From Curtobacterium sp. GC_Cur_3 (GTDB taxonomy: Bacteria > Actinomycetota > Actinomycetes > Actinomycetales > Microbacteriaceae): DNA of 64,000 bases. Below the pieces are notes generated by a model. The model did no database searches and was not told where the DNA came from. It saw nothing but the letters and a program-made list of their open reading frames with translations. The position numbers and the translations under genes are program-made. Below are positions 10,114 to 18,681 of this stretch, piece after piece (position 1 is the stretch's first letter; each line of letters opens with the position of its first letter). The stretch is taken from contig NZ_JALNUI010000007.1 in NCBI RefSeq assembly GCF_026544205.1, positions 1 to 64,000 of the forward strand, in the 5' to 3' direction.

Positions 10114-10224
10114 CCGGCCATGCTCGCACGGCCTGCACCGCCGCCAGGGGCCTCCGGTAGACTGGTCGTGGCGTGTCGGGAAGTCTGGTCGACGGACCGT
10201 TTCCCGAACCCTCCCGGAGTCCCA

Positions 10225-11403
10225 TTGCTCGCGCTCGTCCGCTCTCCTCGCTTCAGTGCCATCGCCCTCCTCACGGCCGCCGTCCTCGGCCTCGTGCTCG
10301 CGAACACCCCGGTCGGCCCCGGGCTCGAACACGTCCTCCACGTGCACGCTCCGTGGGGTGCCGTCGGGCTCGACCTCTCGGTCGCGCACTGGATAAGCGA
10401 CGGGCTGCTCGCCGTGTTCTTCCTGCTCGTCGCGATCGAGCTGAAGCACGAGCTCGTCGCCGGGGAGCTCGCCAACCCGAAGACCGCGATCGTGCCGGCC
10501 ATCGCCGCGGTCGGCGGGGTCATCGTGCCCGCCGGCGTCTACCTCGCGGTGACCGCGGGGACCCAGTACACGCACGGGTGGCCGATCCCGACGGCGACGG
10601 ACATCGCGTTCGCGCTCGGGGTCCTCGCGATGTTCGGCCGCGGGCTCCCGTCCACGATCCGCGTGTTCCTCCTCGCGCTGGCGGTGCTCGACGACCTCAT
10701 CGCGATCGTCATCATCGCGGTGGTGTTCGCCCACGACACGGACTTCCTGGCACTCGGCGGCGCGGTCGTCCTCCTCGTGCTGTTCTGGCTGCTCGGACGG
10801 ATGCTGCGGCCGGGTCGCTCCGGCCAGGGCTGGCTCATCGCGGGCATGGTCGTCCTCGGCCTGCTCACCTGGTGGCTCGTGTACCACTCGGGCGTGCACG
10901 CGACGATCGCCGGGGTCGCGCTCGGGCTCGTCCTGCCGCGGCGTCCCGGGCACACCCTGCACGAGCGGGTGGAGCCGTGGTCGAACGCCATCGTGCTGCC
11001 GGTGTTCGCGTTCGCCTCTGCTGCGGTGATGATCCCGGCGGTCGGCATCGGCGAGCTCTCCCCCACGTTCTGGGCCGTCGTGCTCGCACTGCCCGTCGGC
11101 AAGGTCATCGGCATCACGCTGTTCGGCGCCGTCGCGACGCGGTTGTTCCGCGGCCCGGGTCGTCCGTCGCTGTCGTTCTCGTCGATCGTCACGGTGAGCG
11201 TGCTCGGCGGCATCGGCTTCACGGTGTCGCTGCTCATGAACGAGCTGGCGTTCGCGAGCAACGACGAGATCGTCGACGAAGGCGTCCTCGCCGTCCTGGT
11301 CGGGTCCGGGATCGCGATGGTCGCCTCGGCCGTGGTCGTCAGCCTCAAGGCGCGGCACCACCGCGCACGCCGGGAGCTCTCCGAGGCCGAGGCGACGGAG
11401 TAG
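10225..11403 (+). CDS. nhaA: Na+/H+ antiporter NhaA
   Basis: 392 aa membrane antiporter that exchanges internal sodium for external protons, for pH and salt homeostasis. About twelve helices are visible. The ion-binding aspartates are present: TATDIAFALG (D126) and AVLDDLIAI (D156, D157), matching D133, D163 and D164 of the E. coli enzyme. TTG 10225 is preferred because GGAG lies five bases upstream and the helix begins soon after; the frame is open much further upstream but overlaps mazG. It sits between mfd and mazG and converges on mfd across a 288 bp repeat-rich gap. Confidence 0.93.
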   Translation: MLALVRSPRFSAIALLTAAVLGLVLANTPVGPGLEHVLHVHAPWGAVGLDLSVAHWISDGLLAVFFLLVAIELKHELVAGELANPKTAIVPAIAAVGGVIVPAGVYLAVTAGTQYTHGWPIPTATDIAFALGVLAMFGRGLPSTIRVFLLALAVLDDLIAIVIIAVVFAHDTDFLALGGAVVLLVLFWLLGRMLRPGRSGQGWLIAGMVVLGLLTWWLVYHSGVHATIAGVALGLVLPRRPGHTLHERVEPWSNAIVLPVFAFASAAVMIPAVGIGELSPTFWAVVLALPVGKVIGITLFGAVATRLFRGPGRPSLSFSSIVTVSVLGGIGFTVSLLMNELAFASNDEIVDEGVLAVLVGSGIAMVASAVVVSLKARHHRARRELSEAEATE

Positions 11404-11433
11404 CGCCAGCGGGTCCGGCGCGGCGGGCGCTCT

Positions 11434-11562
11434 CGACTCGGAACGACGAGGTCGAGGTCGTACGACAGCGATGGTGTCGCGCGCTCGGTGGTCCCCGGTT
11501 CGCGCCGACTCGGAACGACAGACTCGAAGTCGTACGACAGCGGTGCTGTCGTTCGGAGTCGA
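11434..11562. repeat. Family-2 dispersed repeats, copies A and B
   Basis: Two related units, 11434-11480 and 11506-11562, each starting cgactcggaacgac and containing gtcgtacgacagcg, then a short loop and a tgtcg-type return arm. Copy B folds back fully because it ends tgtcgttcggagtcg. The same unit recurs at 41428-41528. They lie between the convergent nhaA and mfd genes. Confidence 0.75.
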
Positions 11563-11623
11563 GACTGGCTCGGCGGGCGGGCTCGTGGGCGCGCGGGCGG
11601 GCGCGGCGGACCGCACCGCCCAC

Positions 11624-11667
11624 CGGACGGGAGGCTCGGTGCGCGCTGGCACCGAGCCTCCCGTCCG
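11624..11667. repeat. Family-1 dispersed palindrome, copy b
   Basis: Perfect 19 bp arms, cggacgggaggctcggtgc and its complement, around a six-base loop, 25 bases beyond the mfd stop and between convergent nhaA and mfd. Likely acts as a bidirectional terminator. Confidence 0.85.
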
Positions 11668-11691
11668 ACAGCGGTGCCGGACCGCAGGCGG

Positions 11692-14600
11692 CTACGCCGC
11701 CGGGGCCTCTGCGGGGGCGGCTGCGCCGTAGACGGCGGTGAGGATGCTCTCCACCCACCGGATCAGGGCGTCGTCGGGCAGGGCCAGGTCGTGCGGGCGC
11801 GGCACCGGGATGCTCGACGCGTTCTGCTGCGGGAACCACTTCGCGCCGGGGAACATCCGCTTGAGCCGGACCTGGGACGAGTCGGCGAGCTCCTTGCCCG
11901 CGACACGCAGGTTGGAGCCCATGACGACGACGTCGGACAGACCGACCTGCTGTGCCATGCGGCGGAGACGAGAGACCTCGACCAGCGTCTGGACGGGCTG
12001 CGGGGGCGTGCCGTAGCGGTCGGTGAGCTCGTCGAGCACCATGTCGATCGCGTCCGTCTGGGCCGTGGGGGCCGAGGCGGCGGAGAGCTTCTGGTAGGCC
12101 TCCAGTCGCAGGCGCTCGGACTCGACGTAGTCCTCGGGGATGTGGGCGTCGACGGGGATCTCGAGGCGGAGCTCGGTCTGCCCCTCGGCGACGTCCCCGC
12201 GGAACTGGGAGACGGCCTCCCCGATCATGCGGAGGTAGAGGTCGAACCCGACACCCGCGATGTGGCCGGACTGCTCACCGCCGAGCAGGTTGCCCGCGCC
12301 GCGGATCTCGAGGTCCTTCATGGCGACCTGCATGCCGGCGCCGAGCTCGTTGTTCGCCGCGATGGTCTCGAGGCGGTCCTGCGCGGTCTCGGAGAGCGGC
12401 TTGTCGGCGTCGTAGAGGAAGTACGCGTAGCCCCGCTCGCGACCACGACCGACACGGCCGCGGAGCTGGTGCAGCTGCGACAGGCCGTACTTGTCGGCGC
12501 GGTCGATGATCAGCGTGTTCGCGTTCGCGATGTCGAGGCCGGTCTCGATGATCGTGGTGGAGACGAGCACGTCGAAGCGACGCTCCCAGAAGTCGACCAT
12601 GACCTGCTCGAGGGCCTGCTCGGACATCTGCCCGTGGGCGACGGCGATGCGGGCGTCGGGGACGATCTCGGCGAGGTGCGAGGCGACCGACTGGATGTCC
12701 TTCACGCGGTTGTGCACGTAGAAGACCTGGCCCTCGCGGAGCATCTCGCGCCGGATCGCCGCGGCCACCTGCAGGTCGGACTGCGGACCGACGAAGGTCA
12801 GGATGGGGTGGCGGTCCTCGGGCGGGGTGGCGAGGGTCGACATCTCGCGGATGCCCGTCACGGCCATCTCGAGCGAGCGCGGGATCGGCGTCGCGGACAT
12901 CGCCAGGACGTCCACGTTGGTCTTGAACTTCTTGAGCTGGTCCTTGTGCTCGACGCCGAAGCGCTGCTCCTCGTCGATGATGACCAGGCCGACGTCCTTG
13001 AACTGCACGCTCTGCGAGAGGATCCGGTGCGTGCCGATGACGATGTCGACGGTGCCGTCGGCGAGGCCCGCGAGGGTCTCCTTGGACTCCTTCTCCGTCT
13101 GGAACCGGCTGAGCGCACGGAGGTGCACGGGGAACCCGGCGAAGCGCTCGGCGAACGTCTCCATGTGCTGGCGGACCAGCAGGGTCGTCGGGACGAGCAT
13201 GGCGACCTGCTTGCCGTCCTGCACGGCCTTGAACGCGGCGCGGATCGCGACCTCGGTCTTGCCGTAGCCGACGTCGCCGGACAGCAGGCGGTCCATCGGG
13301 ATCGGGCGCTCCATGTCGCGCTTGATCTCGTCGATGGTGGTGAGCTGGTCGGCGGTCTCGGCGAAGGGGAAGGCCTCTTCCAGCTCGCGCTGCCAGGGGG
13401 TGTCCGGGCCGAACGCGTGGCCCTTCGACGCCATGCGTGCCGAGTAGAGCTTGACGAGGTCGACGGCGATGTCGCGGACGGCCTTCCGCGCCTTGCTCTT
13501 GGCCGCGGACCAGTCGCTGCCGCCCATCTTCGACAGGGTCGGGGACTCGCCGCCGACGTACCGGGAGAGCTGGTCGAGCTGGTCGGTGGGGACGAAGAGC
13601 TTGTCGCCCGGGTACCCGCGCTTGGACGGCGCGTACTCGAGCACGAGGTACTCGCGCTGCGTCTTCACGGCGTTGCGACCGCCGCTCGAGACCTCTCGGG
13701 AGACGAGCTCGACGAACTTGCCGATGCCGTGGGTGGCGTGCACGACGACGTCGCCCGGCTTGAGCTGCAGCGGGTCGACGACGTTCTTGCGGCGGCTCGC
13801 GAGCTTCTTGACGGTGCGGGCACCCTGCTGGGCACTGCGGCCGTAGAACTCGGCCTCGGACAGCACCGCGATGCGGGGGTCGGGGATGGAGAACCCCTGC
13901 TCGACCACGGCGGTGGTGACGATGGCGACGCCGGGCTCCGGCGGCCCGGTGACGAGCCCGACCCGTGCGGCGACACCGGCGTCGGCGAGCACCTGCACGG
14001 CGCGCTCGACGAGGCCCTGCCCCTGCGCGGTGACGACGACCGCCCAGCCGTCGTCCGTGAGGGCCTTGACGTGCGCGACGGCACCGTCGGCGCTGCCGGC
14101 GAAGCTCGGGACGGCGTCGGCGCGCACCCGGACGTACTCGCCGGCCTCGGCGACGGCGTCCGCGTCGGTGAGGGGTTCGTCCTGCCCGCTGTCGAACGGG
14201 GAGATCGTCCACCAGGTGCGCTGCCCCCGCGTGCGCTTCAGCTGCGGGACGGTGAGGAAGTTGCCGGCGTCGAGGTCGATCGGGGCCTGAGCCCCGGCGA
14301 CCGCAGCGCTCCACGCCGCCTGCAGGAACTCCTGGTTGGTCTCGGCGAGGCTGTGGGCACGACCGCTGACCCGTTCCGGGGAGAACACCGCGATGGTGGC
14401 GCTCTCGGGCAGGTAGGTCGTCATCGGGACGAGTTCGCGGACGAGTGCCGGGGCCAGGGACTCCATGCCCTCGACCGGGATCCCCTCGGCGACCTTGGCC
14501 AGCATCTGCGACAGGCTCGGGAACTCGTGCAGCATCTCGCGCGCCCGCTGCCGGACGTCGTCGCTCAGCAGGAGCTCGCGCGAGGCGGTCAGCTCGACGG

Positions 14601-15291
14601 CGTCGAGGTCGTCCTCGGTCGAGCGCTGGTCGGCGACGGAGAAGGCCTTGATGCCGTCGATCTCGTCGCCGAAGAAGTCGACGCGCACGGGGTGGTCGGC
14701 GGTCGGCGGGAAGACGTCGAGGATGCCGCCACGGACGGCGAACTCACCACGGCGCGTGACGAGGTCGACGCGGGCGTAGGCGAGGTCGACGAGCTGCCCG
14801 GCGATGGCGGCGAGGTCGTTGCCGCGCGAAGCAGTACGGAGCACCACGGGGCTGAGCTCGGTGAGGTTGTCCGCGATGGGCTGCAGGGCGGCGCGGACGC
14901 TGGCCACGACGACGGTCGTCGGCCGGTCGGCTCCCGAGGCGGCGGCGTCCTGCCAGCGCTGCAGGGCGCGGAGCGTCGCGATGCGGGTGCCGACGGTCTG
15001 CGCGCTCGGGCTGAGGCGCTCGTGCGGCAGGGTCTCCCACGCGGGGAACTCGAGGACCTCGGCGTCGGGGAGGTAGCTCGCGAGCGAGCCCCGCACCGCC
15101 TCGGCTTCACGACCCGTGGCCGTGATCACGAGGACGCACTGGGGGCCCTTGCGTTCGGCCATGAGTGCGCCGAGCAGTGGCACACGGAGGCCGTCGACCA
15201 CCGAGAAGTCGGCGTCACGAGGAGCGGCGCGGAGGACGCGATCGAACGCGGAGGCGCGGGAGAGCGCAGGGATGATGCCCGAGATCGTCAC
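11692..15291 (-). CDS. mfd: Transcription-repair coupling factor Mfd
   Basis: 1199 aa ATP-dependent translocase that removes RNA polymerase stalled at DNA lesions and recruits UvrA. Domain order: UvrB-like N-terminal region (about 1-340), linker, CarD-like RNA-polymerase-interacting domain (about 500-570, KPGDVVVHATHGIGKFVEL), then two RecA-like motor domains with Walker A GDVGYGKTE near residue 668 and DEEQRFG near 770, and a C-terminal TRCF domain ending in an alanine-rich tail. Full length for the family. GTG 15291 has only a weak ribosome site. The opposite strand carries a very long open frame that is a GC artefact. Upstream is pth, downstream a repeat cluster. Confidence 0.97.
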   Translation of the reverse strand: MTISGIIPALSRASAFDRVLRAAPRDADFSVVDGLRVPLLGALMAERKGPQCVLVITATGREAEAVRGSLASYLPDAEVLEFPAWETLPHERLSPSAQTVGTRIATLRALQRWQDAAASGADRPTTVVVASVRAALQPIADNLTELSPVVLRTASRGNDLAAIAGQLVDLAYARVDLVTRRGEFAVRGGILDVFPPTADHPVRVDFFGDEIDGIKAFSVADQRSTEDDLDAVELTASRELLLSDDVRQRAREMLHEFPSLSQMLAKVAEGIPVEGMESLAPALVRELVPMTTYLPESATIAVFSPERVSGRAHSLAETNQEFLQAAWSAAVAGAQAPIDLDAGNFLTVPQLKRTRGQRTWWTISPFDSGQDEPLTDADAVAEAGEYVRVRADAVPSFAGSADGAVAHVKALTDDGWAVVVTAQGQGLVERAVQVLADAGVAARVGLVTGPPEPGVAIVTTAVVEQGFSIPDPRIAVLSEAEFYGRSAQQGARTVKKLASRRKNVVDPLQLKPGDVVVHATHGIGKFVELVSREVSSGGRNAVKTQREYLVLEYAPSKRGYPGDKLFVPTDQLDQLSRYVGGESPTLSKMGGSDWSAAKSKARKAVRDIAVDLVKLYSARMASKGHAFGPDTPWQRELEEAFPFAETADQLTTIDEIKRDMERPIPMDRLLSGDVGYGKTEVAIRAAFKAVQDGKQVAMLVPTTLLVRQHMETFAERFAGFPVHLRALSRFQTEKESKETLAGLADGTVDIVIGTHRILSQSVQFKDVGLVIIDEEQRFGVEHKDQLKKFKTNVDVLAMSATPIPRSLEMAVTGIREMSTLATPPEDRHPILTFVGPQSDLQVAAAIRREMLREGQVFYVHNRVKDIQSVASHLAEIVPDARIAVAHGQMSEQALEQVMVDFWERRFDVLVSTTIIETGLDIANANTLIIDRADKYGLSQLHQLRGRVGRGRERGYAYFLYDADKPLSETAQDRLETIAANNELGAGMQVAMKDLEIRGAGNLLGGEQSGHIAGVGFDLYLRMIGEAVSQFRGDVAEGQTELRLEIPVDAHIPEDYVESERLRLEAYQKLSAASAPTAQTDAIDMVLDELTDRYGTPPQPVQTLVEVSRLRRMAQQVGLSDVVVMGSNLRVAGKELADSSQVRLKRMFPGAKWFPQQNASSIPVPRPHDLALPDDALIRWVESILTAVYGAAAPAEAPAA

Positions 15292-15355
15292 TCAGGACAT
15301 GGTACCGGCCAGGTCCGACAGCGGCCGCTCCGTGCGCGACCAGCGAACGCGGCGG

Positions 15356-15437
15356 GTCAGGACGGGGCGCGCCGCTGCTCGTCAGGACGGGGCCCGGACG
15401 GGCCGCGCCGCTGCTCGTCAGGACGGGGCGTGCACCC
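15356..15437. repeat. Imperfect tandem repeat at the 3' end of pth
   Basis: Three copies of a unit that begins gtcaggacggggc and ends gccgctgctc or a close variant, spaced about 25 and 36 bases. The third copy overlaps the last codons and the stop of pth, so the C-terminus RVHAPS is encoded by repeat sequence. It lies between mfd and pth. Confidence 0.65.
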
Positions 15438-16002
15438 GCTGCTGCGCGGCGACCAGCCCGAGGTCGACGACGGCCTCGACCGCGTCGGCGGCGTCGGCCA
15501 GAAGGTTCGGCAGCGTCTTCTTCTCGGTCGGGGAGAAGTCACGCAGGACGTGGTCGGCGGGGTCCTGGCGCCCGGGGGGACGGCCGATGCCGACCCGCAC
15601 GCGGGCGAACTCGTTGGTGTTCGTCGCCTTGATGATGTCCCGCAGGCCGTTGTGCCCGCCGTGACCGCCGGAGCCCTTGAGGCGGACGGTGTCGAACGGC
15701 AGGTCGAGCTCGTCGTGCACGACGATGAGGTCGGCCGGCGTCACGCTGTAGAACCCGAGGACCGCGGAGACCGGTCCGCCGGAGGTGTTCATGAACGACC
15801 CCGGCTTCGCGAGCACGAGGCGGGGGCCACCCGGCACCAGCCGCCCCTCGGCGACCTGGTTCGGGGTCTTGTGCTTCCTGAACGTCGCACCCATCCGGGC
15901 CGCGAGTTCGTCGAGGACCATCTGGCCGACGTTGTGGCGGTTGCCCGCGTAGTCGGGCCCGGGGTTCCCGAGCCCGACCACGACGAACGAACGATCTGCC
16001 AT
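15418..16002 (-). CDS. pth: Peptidyl-tRNA hydrolase
   Basis: 194 aa cytoplasmic enzyme that frees tRNA from peptidyl-tRNA lost from ribosomes. The signature GLGNPGPDYAGNRHNVG is at residues 10-26, giving the catalytic-site N13 and H23; the HDELDLPF block with the conserved aspartate and the KGSGGHGGHNGL segment follow. ATG 16002 is chosen because the protein then starts in the family consensus MADRSFVVVGLGNPG; the frame continues upstream, but that part is basic low-complexity sequence read from the rplY 3' end. It follows rplY by 34 bp and very probably shares its mRNA. Confidence 0.95.
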   Translation of the reverse strand: MADRSFVVVGLGNPGPDYAGNRHNVGQMVLDELAARMGATFRKHKTPNQVAEGRLVPGGPRLVLAKPGSFMNTSGGPVSAVLGFYSVTPADLIVVHDELDLPFDTVRLKGSGGHGGHNGLRDIIKATNTNEFARVRVGIGRPPGRQDPADHVLRDFSPTEKKTLPNLLADAADAVEAVVDLGLVAAQQRVHAPS

Positions 16003-16036
16003 CAGCGTCGACCAGATGTCTCTCCTTGGGTGCTGC

Positions 16037-16669
16037 TTACTCGGAGTCGACCGGAGCGGAGCCGCCCTCGGTACCGGCTTCGGCGCCCGCCTCAGCGGAG
16101 GCCTCGTCCGCGGCCTCGTCGTCAGCGGTGCCACGCGGGGTGACGATCGCGACGACCAGCGCCTCGGGGTCGGTCTCGAGCTCGGCGCCCTCGGGGAGCT
16201 GGAGCTCGGAGGCGTGGATCTGCTTGCCGTCCTCGAGGCCCTCGACGTCGACGACGACGTGCTCGGGGATGTCCGTCGCGAGGACGAGCAGCGAGACGGT
16301 GTTGAGGTCCTGGACGTGGATCGTGCCGGCGAAGGACTCGCCCTCGATCACGACGGGGACGTCAACGGTGACCTTCTCGCCGCGGCGGAGGACGACCAGG
16401 TCGATGTGCTCGATGATCTGACGCACCGGGTCACGCTGGACGTCCTTGACGAGGGCGAGCTGGGCAGCGCCGTCGATGTCGAGGTCCACGACCGCGTTGG
16501 CGGTACGGACGAGCAGCATGGTCTCGTGGCCCGGGAGGCTCACGTGCTGCGGCTCGGTGCCGTGGCCGTAGATGACCGCGGGGATCTTGTCGGCAGCGCG
16601 GAGCTTGCGCGCAGCGCCCTTGCCGAACTTGGTGCGGACTTCCGCTGCGAGCTTGGTGTAGTCGGCCAT
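16037..16669 (-). CDS. rplY: 50S ribosomal protein L25/general stress protein Ctc
   Basis: 210 aa ribosomal protein that binds 5S rRNA, of the long Ctc/TL5 type: N-terminal L25 beta-barrel (about 1-95, with VIYGHGTEPQHVSLPG), then the C-terminal beta domain (about 95-190), and an acidic alanine/glutamate tail. ATG 16669 is supported by AGGAGG immediately upstream (16674-16679) and by the family start MADYTKLAAEVR. It is followed by pth at 34 bp. In many actinobacteria prs lies directly upstream; here the upstream neighbour is a non-coding region and then accessory genes. Confidence 0.96.
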   Translation of the reverse strand: MADYTKLAAEVRTKFGKGAARKLRAADKIPAVIYGHGTEPQHVSLPGHETMLLVRTANAVVDLDIDGAAQLALVKDVQRDPVRQIIEHIDLVVLRRGEKVTVDVPVVIEGESFAGTIHVQDLNTVSLLVLATDIPEHVVVDVEGLEDGKQIHASELQLPEGAELETDPEALVVAIVTPRGTADDEAADEASAEAGAEAGTEGGSAPVDSE

Positions 16670-17050
16670 GGTGCCTCCTGGTCTCGGGGACGACACCGGG
16701 GTGCCGGCATCGTGGGGTCTGTGGTGTTGCAACTCGAACGCGTGCACGCGTGAGGAACGGTCCCAGAGTCTGGCCGGATCTCCCACTGCGTCGATCACGG
16801 CCGCGCGTGCGCGGCCCTCGCCGAAGTCGACCACCAGCGTACCAGCCCCGGCCCGGGCGTGTCGCACCACGAGGGGCCGAACGTGCGTGCGCGGCGGTTC
16901 CGCGCGTGGCAGGTCGGATCGCGCGGAGGAGGTCAGAAGAACCGACCTCCCACGCGCGATCCCGCTTGCCAGCGCACGCGTCATGGGTGCGAACGTGCGG
17001 ACGGGAGGCTCGTGGCGGCGTCGCCACGAGCCTCCCGTCCGTCAGCGGGT
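16670..17050. other. Non-coding region upstream of rplY with two large hairpins
   Basis: 381 bp between rplY and the secreted hypothetical gene. It holds the presumed rplY promoter, a long hairpin at 16916-16962 (ggatcgcgcg...ggtc / gacctcc...cgcgcgatcc, extendable by tggca/tgcca at the base), and the family-1 palindrome copy c at 16998-17041. No coding sequence or known riboswitch was recognised. Confidence 0.6.
16998..17041. repeat. Family-1 dispersed palindrome, copy c
   Basis: Perfect 20 bp arms, cggacgggaggctcgtggcg and its complement, around a four-base loop, ten bases beyond the stop of the hypothetical gene at 17051. It probably terminates that gene. Confidence 0.85.
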
Positions 17051-18016
17051 TCAGTCGACGTCGGTCGGCGCCGCCGGTGCGAGGCGCTGGATGGTCCGGT
17101 CGAGCCGTCGGTCGACGGCCAGCTGGACGGGCTCCGCCGAGCGGAGCATCGCGGCGTCGGTCTTCGTGACGTGCAGGAGGCGGTGCCACTCGGCGTCGTA
17201 CAGCGCCCGCCGGTAGCCCGAGGACGCCTGACAGGCGACGTCGCGCTCGGCGACGGCGACCTCGGCGTCCTGCACGGGTGTCGAGCCGATCTCGGTGCCG
17301 AACTGGCGCCGCACGGACTCCGACGGCATGTCGGCCGGGGACGCGGGCAGATCCCGCACGCCCGACGGCGCCATGCAGCTCCGCCACCCGGCTGCGGCGG
17401 CCACGACGGCGTCGTCCTCGCGGGCGGCCGTCGCGGCGACGTACGTCAGGCGCTTCGCGGTCATCGACGCGGTCTGCTCGGTGCCGTCCTCGTCGTCCAG
17501 GCCGAGGGTCCGGTAGCCCTCGTGGAAGCACCGGCTCACTGCCGTCTGCGATGCGTCCGCGAACGCGGCGTTGCGCTCCGGGTCCTGGCCCCACTCCCGG
17601 ATGCCGTCCTCGTCCGCGCCGGCGGTCGAGGGGCCGTGGTAGCCCCGCGTCCGTGCGCGGTGGGCGTCGAGCGGCCTCGTCCACGAGAGCGCTGGCGAGG
17701 TGTTGCCGCGCTCGGGCGTCTCGTCGGCATCGGAGGCCGCTTCGAGCCCCGCGGTCGTGGCCCACGGCACCGGGAAGTCGATGCCCGCGTGGCGGAGGCA
17801 CGGCTGGATGACGAGGTCCTCCGCGTAGTCCTGCTTGCCGCCGGCCGGCTGGGCCCACCCGTCGAGCGGCATCGTCCACGCAGCCTGGTCCCGCTCGACC
17901 GACGGCCGGATGGCGACGTCGGCGGGCTCGGGCAGGCCGTGGACGACCCCGGCGCCGAGGCCGAGGACGACCAGGGCGAGGGTCCCGGTCTTCGCGACCC
18001 GTGTGGTGATCTGCAA
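17051..18016 (-). CDS. Hypothetical exported protein
   Basis: 321 aa protein of unknown function. The N-terminus has a basic start and a hydrophobic stretch at about residues 7-28, read as a signal peptide or signal anchor. The mature part is mostly polar and alpha-helical, tryptophan- and alanine-rich, with several cysteines (for example in QPCLRHAG, SRCFHEG, SCMAPSG, VACQASSG) that could form two disulphides outside the cell. No enzyme motif was recognised. It ends the gene set starting with the sensor kinase and response regulator, 8 bp behind the regulator, so it is probably co-transcribed; a role in signal input or as a target of the system is plausible but unproven. Copy c of the palindrome family follows its stop. 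Confidence 0.75.
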   Translation of the reverse strand: MQITTRVAKTGTLALVVLGLGAGVVHGLPEPADVAIRPSVERDQAAWTMPLDGWAQPAGGKQDYAEDLVIQPCLRHAGIDFPVPWATTAGLEAASDADETPERGNTSPALSWTRPLDAHRARTRGYHGPSTAGADEDGIREWGQDPERNAAFADASQTAVSRCFHEGYRTLGLDDEDGTEQTASMTAKRLTYVAATAAREDDAVVAAAAGWRSCMAPSGVRDLPASPADMPSESVRRQFGTEIGSTPVQDAEVAVAERDVACQASSGYRRALYDAEWHRLLHVTKTDAAMLRSAEPVQLAVDRRLDRTIQRLAPAAPTDVD

Positions 18017-18024
18017 GGTTCCCC

Positions 18025-18681
18025 CTAGGCGCGGACGAGGCCGCGTTCGTGTGCGGTGATGACGACCTGGATGCGGTTCCGGAGCCCGAGCTTCATGAGC
18101 ACCGAGCGGACGTGGCTCTTCACGGTGGCCTCGCTGAGGAACACCGACGCGGCGATCTCGGCGTTCGTGAGGCCCTTGGCGACCAGCAGGAAGACCTCGC
18201 GTTCCCGGGCGGTGAGGGCGTCGAGCACCTCGTCGCTGCGGTGGGTCTCGACGGGGGTGCCCTGCGCGCGGAGCAGGTCGAGCGCCTCGGCCTCGGTCGG
18301 TGCCGGTCGGCCCTCGTGCACGTCGCGGATGGTGGCCGTGACGACCTCGGGCAGCGCGTCCTTCGTCAGGAACGCGGCGGCACCCGCACGCAGTGCCGCG
18401 AGGACGGCGTCGTCCCGACGAATGGTGGTCAGGGCGACCACCCGAGGACGGTCGTCGCCACGCTCCCCCAGCCGCGCGAGCGTCTCGACGCCGTTGAGCA
18501 CCGGCATCCGGAGGTCGAGCAACAGGACGTCCGGGTGCTCGGCGTCGCAGAGCTCGAGGGCGGCGGCCCCGTCCCCTGCTGTCCCCACGCAGGACATGTC
18601 GTCCTGGGCGTCGACGAGCATCTGCATGCCGGAGGCGAACAGCCGCTGGTCGTCGACGACCGCGACGCGGATGACGCTCAT
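18025..18681 (-). CDS. NarL/LuxR-family response regulator
   Basis: 218 aa DNA-binding response regulator. Receiver domain residues 1-120: acidic pair D10/D11, phosphoacceptor D56 in LLLDLRMP, conserved lysine in AFLTKDALP. LuxR-type helix-turn-helix about 155-205, with LTAREREVFLLVAKGLTNAEIA and VKSHVRSVLMKLGLRNRIQ. Start ATG 18681 overlaps the kinase stop as ATGA, showing translational coupling to the partner kinase. Target genes cannot be read from the window. Confidence 0.95.
   Translation of the reverse strand: MSVIRVAVVDDQRLFASGMQMLVDAQDDMSCVGTAGDGAAALELCDAEHPDVLLLDLRMPVLNGVETLARLGERGDDRPRVVALTTIRRDDAVLAALRAGAAAFLTKDALPEVVTATIRDVHEGRPAPTEAEALDLLRAQGTPVETHRSDEVLDALTAREREVFLLVAKGLTNAEIAASVFLSEATVKSHVRSVLMKLGLRNRIQVVITAHERGLVRA

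Noticed and set aside
9820..10224. Extended N-terminus of NhaA (~135 residues)
   Set aside because: This part is antisense to the conserved MazG domain, and the NhaA family starts near the TTG at 10225, which has GGAG upstream.
16003..16134. Extended N-terminus of Pth (44 extra residues)
   Set aside because: The extension is arginine/proline-rich, overlaps the rplY 3' end, and the family start MADRSFVVVGLGNPG lies at 16002.
11488..16143. 1551-codon open frame on the plus strand opposite mfd, pth and rplY
   Set aside because: It spans three recognised minus-strand genes and the gaps between them, and reads as low-complexity G/D/V/R-rich sequence. Long antisense frames are expected at this GC content.
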